Shown here: piece after piece, positions 47,123-56,493 of the stretch
Layout of the letters: every line of letters starts with the position of its first letter
How positions within the stretch are numbered: position 1 is the first letter of the stretch
Origin: CAWFMO01 sp963817065
Lineage (GTDB): Bacteria > Actinomycetota > Thermoleophilia > Solirubrobacterales > 70-9
DNA length: 64,000 nucleotides
Assembly (NCBI GenBank): GCA_963817065.1
Contig: CAWFMO010000001.1
Coordinates: 1,798,001-1,862,000 of the forward strand
Reading direction: 5' to 3'
The notes under the pieces: generated by a model
What the model was told of the DNA's origin: nothing
Databases searched by the model: none
What the model saw: only the letters and a program-made list of their open reading frames with translations
Made by a program: the position numbers and the translations under genes

Positions 47123-47144
47123 GAGGCCGCCCGAAGGCGGCCTC
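47123..47144 (-). terminator. Hairpin terminator after htrA
   Basis: GAGGCCGCC-CGAA-GGCGGCCTC is a perfect 9-bp stem with a stable CGAA loop, 25 bases after the htrA stop. No T run follows, but the position between htrA and the trpF start fits a terminator. Confidence 0.65.
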
Positions 47145-47168
47145 AACCCGTTGGATGTGGAGAGAGGC

Positions 47169-48308
47169 CTATTGGCCTGGTTGTGTGGGTGCGGAAGAGT
47201 CCTGTGCCTGGGCGGGGCGCTCGCCGAGCCTGACCACGATCTCCTGCCGCTCGCCGTCGCGCTCGATCTCGAGCGTCAGCTCGTCGCCGGGCTTGCCGTT
47301 GTTGACGGTCGCGATCACGTCGGAGATTCCCTCGACCGGCTCGCCGCCGACCTCGAGGATCGTGTCGCCGGCCTCGAGCCCCGCCTCGGCCGCGGGGCCG
47401 CCGAGCTGCGGCTGGATCACGGCGCCGCCGTTCTCGCCGTCGGCGCCCTGGATGCCGAGATAGGCGCGCTCGACCTCGCCGGTGTCGATCAGCTGCTCGG
47501 CGACGTCGCGCGCGGTCGCGATCGGGACCGCGAAGCCGATCCCGACCGAGCCGCCGCTCGTCCCGCCGGTCTCGATCTGGGAGTTGATGCCGATCACGCG
47601 CCCGGCGGCGTCGAGCAGTGGGCCGCCGGAGTTGCCGGGGTTGATCGGAGCATCGGTCTGGATCACGTCGCTGATCGAGAAGCCGTTCGGGGCGTTGATC
47701 TCGCGCTGGAGCGCCGAGACGATGCCGCTGGTCACCGTGCGGTCGAGCCCGAACGGGTTGCCGATCGCGACCACGGGATCGCCGACCTCGGTCTGGGTCG
47801 AGTCGCCGAGCTCGAGCGGCTTCAGCTCCGAGGCGTCGGCCTCGACGTCGAGCAGCGCGACGTCGGATGAGGGATCGGCTCCGACGAGCTTCGCCGGCAG
47901 CTCCTCGCCGTCGCCGATCTTGACGCTGATCTTCTGCGCCCCCTCGACGACATGGGCGTTGGTGAGGATGTGCCCGTCGGTGTCGATCACGAAGCCCGAG
48001 CCCGTCGCGGTGCTCGGCTGCTGCTGCTGGAAGGGGCTGAGCGGGGATGCCGCGCTGGGTGCGCCCTCCGCCTGGATGAACGCGACCCCCTCGGAGTCGC
48101 GCTCGTAGATCTCGTTGACGGTCAACCCCTTGCCGTTGTCCGGGTCGCTGGCGGTACGGGTCAGCGGCGGCTGGGCGATGCCGGCTGAGTCGTCGCCGGA
48201 GTCGATCCAGCCCGCGGCGATCGCGATCCAGCCGAGCAGCCCGACGACCATGCCGCCGAGCAGCGCCGATCCGAATGACCCGCCGAAGAAGTTCCTGGCT
48301 CGTTGCAC
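47169..48308 (-). CDS. HtrA/DegP-type membrane-anchored serine protease
   Basis: An envelope quality-control protease. After a short cytosolic head, one membrane helix (ALLGGMVVGLLGWIAIAAGW) precedes a trypsin-like domain with catalytic His (LTNAHVVEG), Asp (SSDVALLDV) and Ser (INPGNSGGPL), then one PDZ domain (about residues 280-365, YLGIQGADG, AAEAGLEAGDTILEVGG). The GTG has GATACT 7 bases upstream and no ribosome site, so it may be leaderless. It splits the trp genes into two blocks. 379 residues is normal. Confidence 0.9.
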   Translation of the reverse strand: MQRARNFFGGSFGSALLGGMVVGLLGWIAIAAGWIDSGDDSAGIAQPPLTRTASDPDNGKGLTVNEIYERDSEGVAFIQAEGAPSAASPLSPFQQQQPSTATGSGFVIDTDGHILTNAHVVEGAQKISVKIGDGEELPAKLVGADPSSDVALLDVEADASELKPLELGDSTQTEVGDPVVAIGNPFGLDRTVTSGIVSALQREINAPNGFSISDVIQTDAPINPGNSGGPLLDAAGRVIGINSQIETGGTSGGSVGIGFAVPIATARDVAEQLIDTGEVERAYLGIQGADGENGGAVIQPQLGGPAAEAGLEAGDTILEVGGEPVEGISDVIATVNNGKPGDELTLEIERDGERQEIVVRLGERPAQAQDSSAPTQPGQ

Positions 48309-48315
48309 GAGAACG

Positions 48316-48341
48316 AGTATCGGAGCCGGTCTTCAACCGGC
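48316..48341 (-). promoter_or_regulatory. htrA promoter with adjacent dyad
   Basis: GATACT (48321-48316, minus strand) lies 7 bases before the htrA GTG. Just upstream GCCGGT-CTTCA-ACCGGC (48325-48341) forms a perfect 6-bp inverted repeat covering the spacer region, either an operator for htrA or the trpC terminator. Confidence 0.4.
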
Positions 48342-48374
48342 ACTAAACCGAGGCTAAGAGGTTCCTGAGCGCGG

Positions 48375-49174
<800 letters not shown>

Positions 49175-49178
<4 letters not shown>

Positions 49179-50194
49179 CGGGCCGTCGCCTCGACCAGCT
49201 TCGCGACGACTTCCTTCGCGCCGCCGGAGTCGACCGCCTCGCGCGCCTTCGCGACGCCGGCGGCTAGGTCCTCCGCGCCGCCGGCGACGAGGATCGCCGC
49301 GCCGCCGTTGAGGAGCGCGATCTCGCGCGCCGGGCCGGCCTCGCCCTCGAAGATCCGGGTGACCACCGCAGCGTTGTCGACCGGCTCGCCGCCGGCGATC
49401 GCCTCGATCGGCGCCTGCTCGAGGCCGAGGTCGCCGGCCTCGACGAACCACTCCTCCGTCTTGCCGTCGGCGACCTCGACCACGCGGGTCGGGACCGCGA
49501 TGCTGAGCTCGTCGGTTCCGTCGTCGGCGGAGACGACAAGCGCGCGCTCGCAGCCGAGCGAGACGAGCGCCTCGGCGATCGTCTCCTGGTAGCCGCGGTC
49601 GGAGACGCCGAGCAGCTGGCGCTTGGCGCCGGCGGGGTTCGTCAGTGGGCCGAGGAAGTTGAAGATCGTGCGCACCGCGAGCTCCTTGCGGACCGGGACG
49701 ACGTGCGCGGTGGCGGCGTGGTGCTTGGGGGCGAACATGAAGCCGAATCCGAGCTCCTCGATGCACTCGGCGACCCGGGCCGGGTCGAGCTCGATGTTGA
49801 CCCCGAGCGCCTCGAGCAGGTCGGCCGAGCCCGAGCGGCTGGTCGCCGAGCGGTTGCCGTGCTTGGCGACGCGGCAGCCGGCCGCGGCGGCGATCAGCGC
49901 CGCCGTGGTCGAGACGTTGAAGGTCGTCGGCCCGCCGCCGGTGCCGGCGGTGTCGACGAGGCCCTCGGGATCGACGTCGACTTCGGCCGCGAGCTCGCGC
50001 ATCGTCCGCGCGAGCCCGACGAGCTCGGCGACGGTCTCGCCCTTGGTCCGCAGCGCGATCAGGAAGGCGCCGATCTGGACCTCGCTCGCGCGCCCCTCCA
50101 TGATCTCGGAGAGCGCCGCCGAGGTGTGGTCGGCGGTCAGGTGGGTTCCCGCGGAGAGCTCGTCGATCGCCCGGGTGAGGATGTCGTTAGGCAC
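49175..50194 (-). CDS. trpD: Anthranilate phosphoribosyltransferase
   Basis: Adds phosphoribose to anthranilate. The 339-residue protein has an N-terminal helical domain with RAIDELSAGTHLTADHTSAAL and the PRPP-binding loop DTAGTGGGPTTFNVST, KHGNRSATSRSGSADLLEALG, and FMFAPKHHAATAHVVPVRKEL. GTG is the start. A 25-base hairpin and a 32-residue membrane ORF lie between it and trpG. It overlaps trpC by four bases. Confidence 0.96.
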
Positions 50195-50217
50195 GAGCGC
50201 GGGAAGTTAGCCGTTCA

Positions 50218-50242
50218 GCGGCGCGCCCTTGAGACGCGCCGC
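50218..50242 (-). terminator. Hairpin between orf32 and trpD
   Basis: GCGGCGCG and CGCGCCGC form a perfect 8-bp inverted repeat with a 9-base loop, between the stop of the 32-residue gene and the trpD start. It may partially end hisIE-trpEG transcription or stabilise RNA; no T run is present. Confidence 0.5.
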
Positions 50243-50246
50243 CCGC

Positions 50247-50345
50247 TCAGCCGAAGATCCCGAGCGCCAGCGCGACCAGGCCGATCAGCACCAGGCCGGT
50301 CATACCGAACTTGAAGTCCTTCGCGCCGATGTCGTCGCTACCCAT
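50247..50345 (-). CDS. 32-residue single-helix membrane peptide in the trp block
   Basis: A short gene with a good ribosome site (AGGAG, 7 bases before ATG). It encodes MGSDDIGAKDFKFGMTGLVL followed by a hydrophobic end (IGLVALALGIFG): a polar head and one membrane span. It lies 33 bases after trpG and before the hairpin preceding trpD, all on one strand. It contains no tryptophan codon, so it is not a classical attenuator leader peptide. No family is recognised. Confidence 0.6.
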   Translation of the reverse strand: MGSDDIGAKDFKFGMTGLVLIGLVALALGIFG

Positions 50346-50378
50346 GTCGAGCTCCTCTCCGTCGGGGTCGCAGTGATC

Positions 50379-50942
50379 CTACCGCCGCAGGAAGTTGTCA
50401 AGCAGCGACTTGCCGTCCGGGGTCAGCACCGACTCGGGGTGGAACTGGACGCCCTCGACCGGGAGCTCGCGGTGGCGGACCCCCATCACGACGTCGCCGG
50501 AGCTCGCGGTGCGCTCGAGCTCGCCGGGCAGGTCGGGGTCGGCGATCAGCGAGTGGTAGCGGCCGGCGACGAACGGGCTCGGCAGTCCGGCGTAGATCGC
50601 TGCACCGTCGTGCTCGACCTCGGCGTCCTTGCCGTGCACGGGCTCGCCGCGGACGACGGAGCCACCGAACGCTTCGACCAGCGATTGGTGGCCGAGGCAG
50701 ACGCCGAGCGCCGGAACGCCGGCTTCGGGGAAGGCGCGCATCGCCTCGACCGAGACCCCGGCCTCGGCCGGGGTGCAGGGCCCCGGCGAGACGACGAGCC
50801 GGTCGGGCTTGCGGGCGAGCAGCGCCGAGACCGTTTCGACGTCGTTGCGGACGACCTCGACCTCGGCCCCGAGCTCGCCGAGGTACTGGACGAGGTTGTA
50901 GGTGAAGGAGTCGTAGTTGTCGATGACGAGGACCTTGGTCAT
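50379..50942 (-). CDS. trpG: Anthranilate synthase component II (glutamine amidotransferase)
   Basis: Releases ammonia from glutamine for anthranilate synthase and often also for aminodeoxychorismate synthase. The 187-residue class I amidotransferase opens KVLVIDNYDSFTYNLVQYL, with SPGPCTPAEAG, the nucleophile cysteine in LGVCLGHQSLVEAFGG, and the triad His-Glu in GVQFHPESVLT. The ATG before TKVLVID overlaps the trpE stop (ATGA). No separate pabB is nearby, so its dual use cannot be judged here. Confidence 0.95.
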   Translation of the reverse strand: MTKVLVIDNYDSFTYNLVQYLGELGAEVEVVRNDVETVSALLARKPDRLVVSPGPCTPAEAGVSVEAMRAFPEAGVPALGVCLGHQSLVEAFGGSVVRGEPVHGKDAEVEHDGAAIYAGLPSPFVAGRYHSLIADPDLPGELERTASSGDVVMGVRHRELPVEGVQFHPESVLTPDGKSLLDNFLRR

Positions 50943-52468
50943 GGCCACTCCGGATTCCCTGCGGCGAGCTCGACCGCGCGGAACACGGCCTTCGCCTTGT
51001 TGACCGACTCCTCGTACTCGTAGTCGGGTTTCGCGTCGGCGACCGTGCCGCCGCCGGCCTGGACGTGGATCTTGCCGTCCTTGACGACGACCGTGCGGAT
51101 GTGGATCGCGGTGTCGAGGTCGCCGGCGTAGGAGAGGTAGCCGATCGCGCCGCCGTAGGAGCCGCGCTTGTGCGGCTCGAGCTCGTCGATGATCTCCATC
51201 GCGCGCACCTTCGGGGCGCCCGAGAGCGTTCCCGCGGGCAGCAGCGAGCGCAGGACGTCCATCGCGCCGATCCCGTCGCGCAGCGTCCCCGACACGCGGC
51301 TGACGATGTGGAGGACATGCGAGTAGGTCTCGACGACCATCAGCTCGTCGACCGAGATCGAGCCGTACTCGCAGACGCGGCCGAGGTCGTTGCGGCCGAG
51401 GTCGACGAGCATCACGTGCTCGGCGCGCTCCTTGGGGTCCTCGAGCAGCGCCTCCGCGTTGCGCCGGTCCTCCTCCTCGTCGGCGCCGCGCGGGTAGGTG
51501 CCGGCGATCGGCCGGGTCTCGACCCGGTCGCCGTTGACCGTGACCAGCGGCTCGGGCGAGGCGCCGGCGATCTCGAAGTCGCCGAAGTCGAGGAAGTACA
51601 TATATGGGGACGGGTTGACGGTTCTGAGGCCGCGGTAGATCGAGAACGCCTCGCAGGGGGCGTCGGCGCTGAAGCGCTGCGAAGGGACGACCTGGAACGC
51701 ATCGCCCGCGTGCACGTACTCCACGATCCGCGCCACCTTGGCCTCGAACTCCTCGCGCGTCTGGTTCGACTCGAAGGTCGGCGGCTCGACCGCCGCCGCG
51801 CCTTCGGCTTCGGGCACGGGCTGCTTGAGCTGCTCGTGCAACCCGGCGATCGCCTCCGCCGCGCGGCCGTATGAAGCTTCGATGCCGCCCTCGTCATCGG
51901 AGTAGGCGTTGGCGATCGCTGTCAGCTCGTGGCGCTGGTGGTCGAAGCAGAGCAGGTGGTCGGTGACCAGCAGCGCTAGGTCGGGGAGACCGATCGTGTC
52001 GGGGTTGGGCTCGCCGAGCTTGGTCTCGACCGTGCGGACGAGGTCGTAGCCGAAGAGGCCGACCGCGCCGCCGGCGAACGGCGGTAGCCCCTCGAGCTCG
52101 GCGAGCTCGAATCCGGCGAGGTAGGCGGCGACAGCCGTATACGGATCGGCCGCGTCGTTGACCGCTACCGGCTCGGAGCCGCTCGCCGCCCCCTCCCCGT
52201 TCCACTCGCTGAGCTTCCCGTCGCTCCAGCGCAGTTCGGCCCGCGGCCGGAAGCCGAGGAACGAGTAGCGGCCGAGACGGCCGCCCTGCTCGGCGGACTC
52301 GAGCAGGAAGCTCGGGCCCTCTCCCCGCAGCTTGAGGTAGGCCGAGACCGGGGTCTCGGTGTCGCTGACGAAGGTCTGGCGCACCGGGACGACGTTGGCT
52401 TTGCGCGCCAGCTCCCGCGCCTGCTCGAGGCTCGGTACGAGATCGGGAAGCTGCGCGGTAACGGTCAC
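50939..52468 (-). CDS. trpE: Anthranilate synthase component I
   Basis: Converts chorismate to anthranilate, the committed and feedback-inhibited step. The 509-residue protein has the N-terminal inhibitor-binding domain with the tryptophan-site element ESAEQGGRLGRYSFLGF, and the C-terminal chorismate domain: QVVPSQRF, SPEPLV, TRPIAGTYPRG, AEHVMLVDLGRNDLGRV, HIVSRVSGTL, LPAGTLSGAPKVRAMEII, YGGAIGYLSY and the end IHVQAGGGTVADAKP. GTG start in a GTGA overlap with the hisIE stop. So histidine and tryptophan genes share a transcript here. Confidence 0.96.
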   Translation of the reverse strand: MTVTAQLPDLVPSLEQARELARKANVVPVRQTFVSDTETPVSAYLKLRGEGPSFLLESAEQGGRLGRYSFLGFRPRAELRWSDGKLSEWNGEGAASGSEPVAVNDAADPYTAVAAYLAGFELAELEGLPPFAGGAVGLFGYDLVRTVETKLGEPNPDTIGLPDLALLVTDHLLCFDHQRHELTAIANAYSDDEGGIEASYGRAAEAIAGLHEQLKQPVPEAEGAAAVEPPTFESNQTREEFEAKVARIVEYVHAGDAFQVVPSQRFSADAPCEAFSIYRGLRTVNPSPYMYFLDFGDFEIAGASPEPLVTVNGDRVETRPIAGTYPRGADEEEDRRNAEALLEDPKERAEHVMLVDLGRNDLGRVCEYGSISVDELMVVETYSHVLHIVSRVSGTLRDGIGAMDVLRSLLPAGTLSGAPKVRAMEIIDELEPHKRGSYGGAIGYLSYAGDLDTAIHIRTVVVKDGKIHVQAGGGTVADAKPDYEYEESVNKAKAVFRAVELAAGNPEWP

Positions 52469-53112
52469 TTGCGCCTGCCGTTGAGGACGTCGAGCGCCTC
52501 GGCGATCGAGACCCCGCGCGTCTGCATCAGCGCCTGGAGGTGGTAGAGGACGTCGGCGCCCTCCTCGGCTATCCGCTGCTCGGACTCGCCCTCGACCGCC
52601 TTGATCACCTCGTGGGACTCCTCGCGCACCTTCTCGGCGGCGAGCGCTGGGTCGTCGAGCAGCTCGACCGTGTAGCTGCCCTCGGGGCGCTCGCTCCGGC
52701 GCTCGAGCAGCGTCCGCTCGAGCGCCGCCAGCGCCTCGTGGGTCGCGGGCAGCGGCTCGCCCGGCGCCGGCGGGGCGTCGACCGCCGGGTCGGCGGATCC
52801 GTCGAGGTCGCGGTAGAAGCACGAGCGCTCGCCGGTGTGGCAGGCGGGGCCCGCGGGCTCGACCAGGGCGACGATCGCGTCGCCGTCGCAGTCGAAGCGG
52901 AGCTGGCGCACGCGCTGGGTGTTCCCCGACGTCTCGCCCTTGTGCCAGATCTCGTCGCGCGAGCGGCTGTAGAAGTGGACCTCGCCGGTCTCGCGCGTGC
53001 GCCGCAGCGCCTCCTCGTTCATGTAGGCGAGGGTCAGGACCTCCCCGGAGCGGAAGTCCTGCATCACGCACGGCACGAGGCCGCGCTCGTCGAAGTTGAT
53101 CGCTTCGGGCAT
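52465..53112 (-). CDS. hisIE: Bifunctional phosphoribosyl-AMP cyclohydrolase / phosphoribosyl-ATP pyrophosphatase
   Basis: Carries out steps two and three of histidine synthesis. The 215-residue fusion has a HisI domain (residues 1-108; QDFRSGEVLTLAYMNEEAL, FYSRSRDEIWHKGETSGN, the zinc cysteines in FDCDGDA and GPACHTGERSCF) and, after a Pro/Ala linker, a HisE domain (about 125-212; EGSYTVELL, KVREESHEVIKA, EEGADVLYHLQALM). TACCAT lies 6 bases before the ATG. It leads the hisIE-trpE-trpG transcript. Confidence 0.95.
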   Translation of the reverse strand: MPEAINFDERGLVPCVMQDFRSGEVLTLAYMNEEALRRTRETGEVHFYSRSRDEIWHKGETSGNTQRVRQLRFDCDGDAIVALVEPAGPACHTGERSCFYRDLDGSADPAVDAPPAPGEPLPATHEALAALERTLLERRSERPEGSYTVELLDDPALAAEKVREESHEVIKAVEGESEQRIAEEGADVLYHLQALMQTRGVSIAEALDVLNGRRK

Positions 53113-53118
53113 CGGCCA

Positions 53119-53124
53119 ATGGTA
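53119..53124 (-). promoter_or_regulatory. -10 box of hisIE-trpEG (leaderless)
   Basis: TACCAT on the minus strand lies 6 bases before the hisIE ATG, with no ribosome site. No T-box or attenuator structure was recognised upstream. Confidence 0.45.
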
Positions 53125-53178
53125 CGAGCGCGGTGAGTTCGCGAACGGGCGGGGCTTCTCAGCGCCCCGCGCGGACGG

Positions 53179-55176
53179 CTAGGCCGGGAGCTTCTTAGCC
53201 TTCTTCTTGCACTTCTTGCGCGCGACGCCCTTCTTGCGCTTGCACTTCTTGAGCGCCGCGGCGCGCCGGCCAGTTGGGCCGGGAGTGACGGCCCCGCCTC
53301 CGCCGCCGGTCCCTCCGCCCCCTCCGGCCGGAGCCGGGGTGACCGTGATCGTGATCAGCTCGGAGTCGGCGAGAGTGCCGTCGCTGACGATGAACTCGAC
53401 GGCCGGGAAGGTTCCGACCTGGGCGGCACTCGGCGTCCAGGAGAAGGCGCCGGTCGTCGGATTGAGCGTCGCGCCCGCGGGACCGTTCAGCATCGAGTAG
53501 GTCAGCACAGCTCCCGGATCGGGGTCGGTCGCGGTGACGGCGAAGGCGAGATTCTGGCCGGTCTGAACGGTCTTGTCGCCGATCGGATCCAGCACCGGTG
53601 GCTCAGCGATGTCGTTGAAGGTCGCGGTCATCGCGTTCTGGGTGAGGCCGACCGTGATGTCGCAGGGGAGGGTTCCGCAACCGGGGTTCGACCAGCCGGC
53701 GAACGTGGAACCGGCATCGGCGGTCGCGGTAAGCGTGAGCTCTGTGCCCTCGTCGAAGACCGCGTTGCAGGTCCCGCCGCAGTTGATGCCCGCGGGGTCG
53801 CTGACCACCGATCCTGCCCCGGCGCCCGTCTTGTTGAGCGTGAACACGACTCCCTGCACCTCGACGGCGCCGATGTCGCAGGGCTCGGGTGCGCCGGCTC
53901 GCGGCTGTGCGCGCTGGTCGAGCAGCTCGCAGGCGGGCGCGGCGCCGCCGGGGGTCGCTGGGTTGCCGGCGTCGACGGCGTCGCCGCCGGGCTGCGGCAG
54001 ATGCGTCCGCGTCGGGCCGCCGTTGTCGGCGAGCGGGCCGATGTCGGCGGAGCTGCCGACGAGGTCAGACGCGACCCAGTTGACGCAGCCGGCCCCGTCT
54101 TCGACGATGTTGAAACCCTGCGAGACGAGGACCGCGGGAGCGACGATCCCGCAGTCGTTGAAGACGTTCCCGACCGACGAGTTGTCGGCGTTGTCGCTGA
54201 AGATCGAGCTGCGCGCGGTGACGGTGCCGGCGGCATTGGCGTAGAGCCCGCCGCCGTCCCCGCCCCCGGTGTCGTCGGTGTCGGCGCCGTTCTCGGCAAC
54301 GGTCGTGTTGGCGAGCGTCAGAGTGCCCTGGCTCCAGATCCCGCCGCCGTTGCCCTTCGTCATGTTCCCGCTGACGGTCGTGTTCCTCAGCGTCGCGTGG
54401 GCGAACTGCGAGACAAGGAGGCCCCCACCACCGCTCAAGGCGTCCGGTGTTTGGTTGCCGCTGACCGTGCTGCGGGTGAGGTTCAGCGTGCCCAACTCGT
54501 GGAATATGCCTCCCCCGGCGCCCGAGTTGTTCGTGTCGATCGAGGTGTCGGTGATCGTCACTGCGCCGCCGGCGGATTGCCTGAGCGCGCCTCCGGCGCC
54601 GGCTGGGGAGCTGTTCGCGGTGATTCTCGAGTTCGTGATCGTGAGGCTCGACGCACCGCCGTTTCTGATCCCGGCGCCGCCTGCCCCGGCGGAGTCGATG
54701 CCGTCCGTGATCACGAGATTCGTCAGCGAGGCCGAGGCGAGGAACTGGCTGTTGGGACCCAGGTCCAGCACGCGGTCAGCGGTCGTTATGCCGTTGGCGT
54801 CGATCGTCGCGCGGGCGGCGCCGCTGGACTGGATGATCAGGTCCTCGAAGCGGACGTCGAGGTCTCCCGTTTCGTTCGTGTCGTCGACGCCGAGAGGGAA
54901 GGGCGTCAGTGTCAGTCCATAGGTGGACCCCGACTGGAGCACGATCGTGTCCTCGTCCTCGTCGACCATCGCCCCCACCGCAGTGCAGCCGCCGAAGTCG
55001 CCGTCGGTATTCGCCGCCTCGATCGCCTCCCTGAGCGAACAGCTGCCGGGGTTTCCGAAGTCATCGCCGAGAGCGTTGGGGGTGATCGTCCCGGCGCTCG
55101 CGCTCGCCGGCGCGAGCGCGCAGACGATCGCGGCGCAAAGCCCGGCGAGTATCAAGTTCCTGCGTCCCTGGCGCAT
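53179..55176 (-). CDS. Secreted beta-helix protein with Ig-like domain and Lys/Cys tail
   Basis: A 665-residue exported protein. The signal peptide ends near ASASAG (residue 28). CSLREAIEAANTDGDF opens a right-handed beta-helix (to about 395) of the choice-of-anchor Q type, ending DIGAVEVQG. Then come a Listeria-repeat-like segment with GAGSVVSDPAGINCGGTC (about 400-470), and a cadherin/He_PIG Ig-like domain (GDKTVQTGQNLAFAVTATD, about 480-575). A Gly spacer leads to the tail LKKCKRKKGVARKKC with KKKAKKLPA at the end. Probably a surface adhesin or structural protein. TAGGGT lies 7 bases before the ATG. Confidence 0.85.
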   Translation of the reverse strand: MRQGRRNLILAGLCAAIVCALAPASASAGTITPNALGDDFGNPGSCSLREAIEAANTDGDFGGCTAVGAMVDEDEDTIVLQSGSTYGLTLTPFPLGVDDTNETGDLDVRFEDLIIQSSGAARATIDANGITTADRVLDLGPNSQFLASASLTNLVITDGIDSAGAGGAGIRNGGASSLTITNSRITANSSPAGAGGALRQSAGGAVTITDTSIDTNNSGAGGGIFHELGTLNLTRSTVSGNQTPDALSGGGGLLVSQFAHATLRNTTVSGNMTKGNGGGIWSQGTLTLANTTVAENGADTDDTGGGDGGGLYANAAGTVTARSSIFSDNADNSSVGNVFNDCGIVAPAVLVSQGFNIVEDGAGCVNWVASDLVGSSADIGPLADNGGPTRTHLPQPGGDAVDAGNPATPGGAAPACELLDQRAQPRAGAPEPCDIGAVEVQGVVFTLNKTGAGAGSVVSDPAGINCGGTCNAVFDEGTELTLTATADAGSTFAGWSNPGCGTLPCDITVGLTQNAMTATFNDIAEPPVLDPIGDKTVQTGQNLAFAVTATDPDPGAVLTYSMLNGPAGATLNPTTGAFSWTPSAAQVGTFPAVEFIVSDGTLADSELITITVTPAPAGGGGGTGGGGGAVTPGPTGRRAAALKKCKRKKGVARKKCKKKAKKLPA

Positions 55177-55183
55177 CGCCAAC

Positions 55184-55189
55184 ACCCTA
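55184..55189 (-). promoter_or_regulatory. -10 box of the second beta-helix gene (leaderless)
   Basis: TAGGGT on the minus strand lies 7 bases before the ATG of the beta-helix gene. Confidence 0.4.
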
Positions 55190-55223
55190 TCCGTTACTTC
55201 TTCTTCTTGCGCCGGCCCGTTCG

Positions 55224-56117
55224 CTAGTCGATCCCGAGCCGGTCTAACAGCGCGTCGTCGCGCCGCCAGCGCGGCCTGACCCGGACCTGGAGGTCGAGAA
55301 ACACCTTCGATCCGAGCTCGCGCTCGAGCTCTGAGCGCGCGGCGCTGCCGATCTCCTTGATCTTCTGGCCGCCCTTGCCGATCAGGATCGCCTTCTGCGA
55401 GTCGGTCTCGGCCCAGACGTGAGCGCGGACCTCGATCAGCCCGTCCTCGCGGGTCGCGACCTCGTCGATCTCGGCCTCGACCGCGTGCGGGAGCTCCTCG
55501 CGGGTGCGACGCAGGACCTGCTCGCGGATCAGCTCGGCGAGCAGGACCTCGCTCGCCTGGTCGGAGTGCTGCTCGGGCGGGTACATCAGCGGGCCCTCGG
55601 GAACCAGCTCGGCCAGGCGCGCGATCAGCTCCTCGAGTCCCTCGCCGGTCTTGGCGCTGACCGGGAAGATCTCGTCGATCGCGTCGAGCTCGGCGGCCTC
55701 GGAGAGCACCGCGGCGATCTCGCCGGGGCCCATCCGGTCGCGCTTGTTGACCGCGCAGAGGACGGGCGTGGCGCCGCCCGCCTCGAGCAGCACGTTGGCG
55801 ATGAAGCGGTCGCCGGGCCCGACCCCCTCCTGGCCGTTGATGACGATCAGCGCGACGTCGGAGTCGGCGAGCTCGCGCTCGACCCGGCGCTGCATGCGCT
55901 CGGTGAGTGCGTCGCGGGGCCGCTGGACGCCGGGCAGGTCGGTGAGGACGAGCTGCCACTCGCCGCCGGGGGCCGTGGCGATCCCGCGCACGGCGCGGCG
56001 GGTCGTCTGCGGGCGCTCGGCGGTGATCGCGACCTTGGCGCCGGTGATCGCGTTGACCAGGGTCGACTTGCCGACGTTGGGGCGGCCCGCGAGCCCGACG
56101 AACCCGGCCCGGCTCAC
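55224..56117 (-). CDS. era: GTPase Era
   Basis: Ribosome-assembly GTPase that binds the 3' end of 16S rRNA. The 297-residue protein has G1 GRPNVGKSTL, the switch region with RPQTTRR, G3 DLPG (LTDLPGVQRPRDALT), G4 NKRD and G5 VSAKTGEG, then a C-terminal KH RNA-binding domain with ILIGKGGQKIKEIGSAAR. GTG start. It is the last gene of the phoH-ybeY-era run, a classic arrangement; ybeY also works on 16S rRNA. Confidence 0.95.
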   Translation of the reverse strand: MSRAGFVGLAGRPNVGKSTLVNAITGAKVAITAERPQTTRRAVRGIATAPGGEWQLVLTDLPGVQRPRDALTERMQRRVERELADSDVALIVINGQEGVGPGDRFIANVLLEAGGATPVLCAVNKRDRMGPGEIAAVLSEAAELDAIDEIFPVSAKTGEGLEELIARLAELVPEGPLMYPPEQHSDQASEVLLAELIREQVLRRTREELPHAVEAEIDEVATREDGLIEVRAHVWAETDSQKAILIGKGGQKIKEIGSAARSELERELGSKVFLDLQVRVRPRWRRDDALLDRLGID

Positions 56118-56127
56118 CTGCGCGGAC

Positions 56128-56493
56128 TCACCTGGACAGCGACTCCATGACCTTGGCCTGGAGCGCGAGCATCTCGCCGTCGTCGGTCTCGTGGTCGTGG
56201 CCGCAGAGGTGGAGCGTGCCGTGGACTGCCGCCTCGACGATGTTCTCGGCCTCGTCGGGGCAGATGAAGACGTCGCCGAGCTCGCGCGGCCCGGTCGAGC
56301 CGGCGACGCCGTCGAGCGGGAAGGCGAGGACGTCGGTCGGCTCGTCGACGCCGCGGTGGGCGTAGTTGAGGGTCCGCATCTTGCCCTCGCGGACGAGCTC
56401 GATCGCGACGTGCCCGTCCTTGACCCCCGCCGCCTCGAGCGCCGCGACGACGGCGTCCTGCAGCTCCGGCGGGACGTCAGCCAGGTCGATCAT
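56128..56493 (-). CDS. ybeY: Endoribonuclease YbeY
   Basis: Zinc-dependent RNase needed for 16S rRNA 3' maturation. The 121-residue protein carries the diagnostic metal motif HGTLHLCGHDHETDDG with three histidines, and the family stretch MRTLNYAHRGVDEPTDVLAFPLD. It is shorter than enterobacterial YbeY at the N-terminus, as in other actinobacteria. The ATG is preceded by a possible GTG start one codon upstream. It overlaps the 3' end of phoH and lies just before era. Confidence 0.93.
   Translation of the reverse strand: MIDLADVPPELQDAVVAALEAAGVKDGHVAIELVREGKMRTLNYAHRGVDEPTDVLAFPLDGVAGSTGPRELGDVFICPDEAENIVEAAVHGTLHLCGHDHETDDGEMLALQAKVMESLSR

Noticed and set aside
50247..50345. The 32-residue ORF as a trp attenuator leader peptide
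   Set aside because: No tryptophan codons and a membrane-helix composition.
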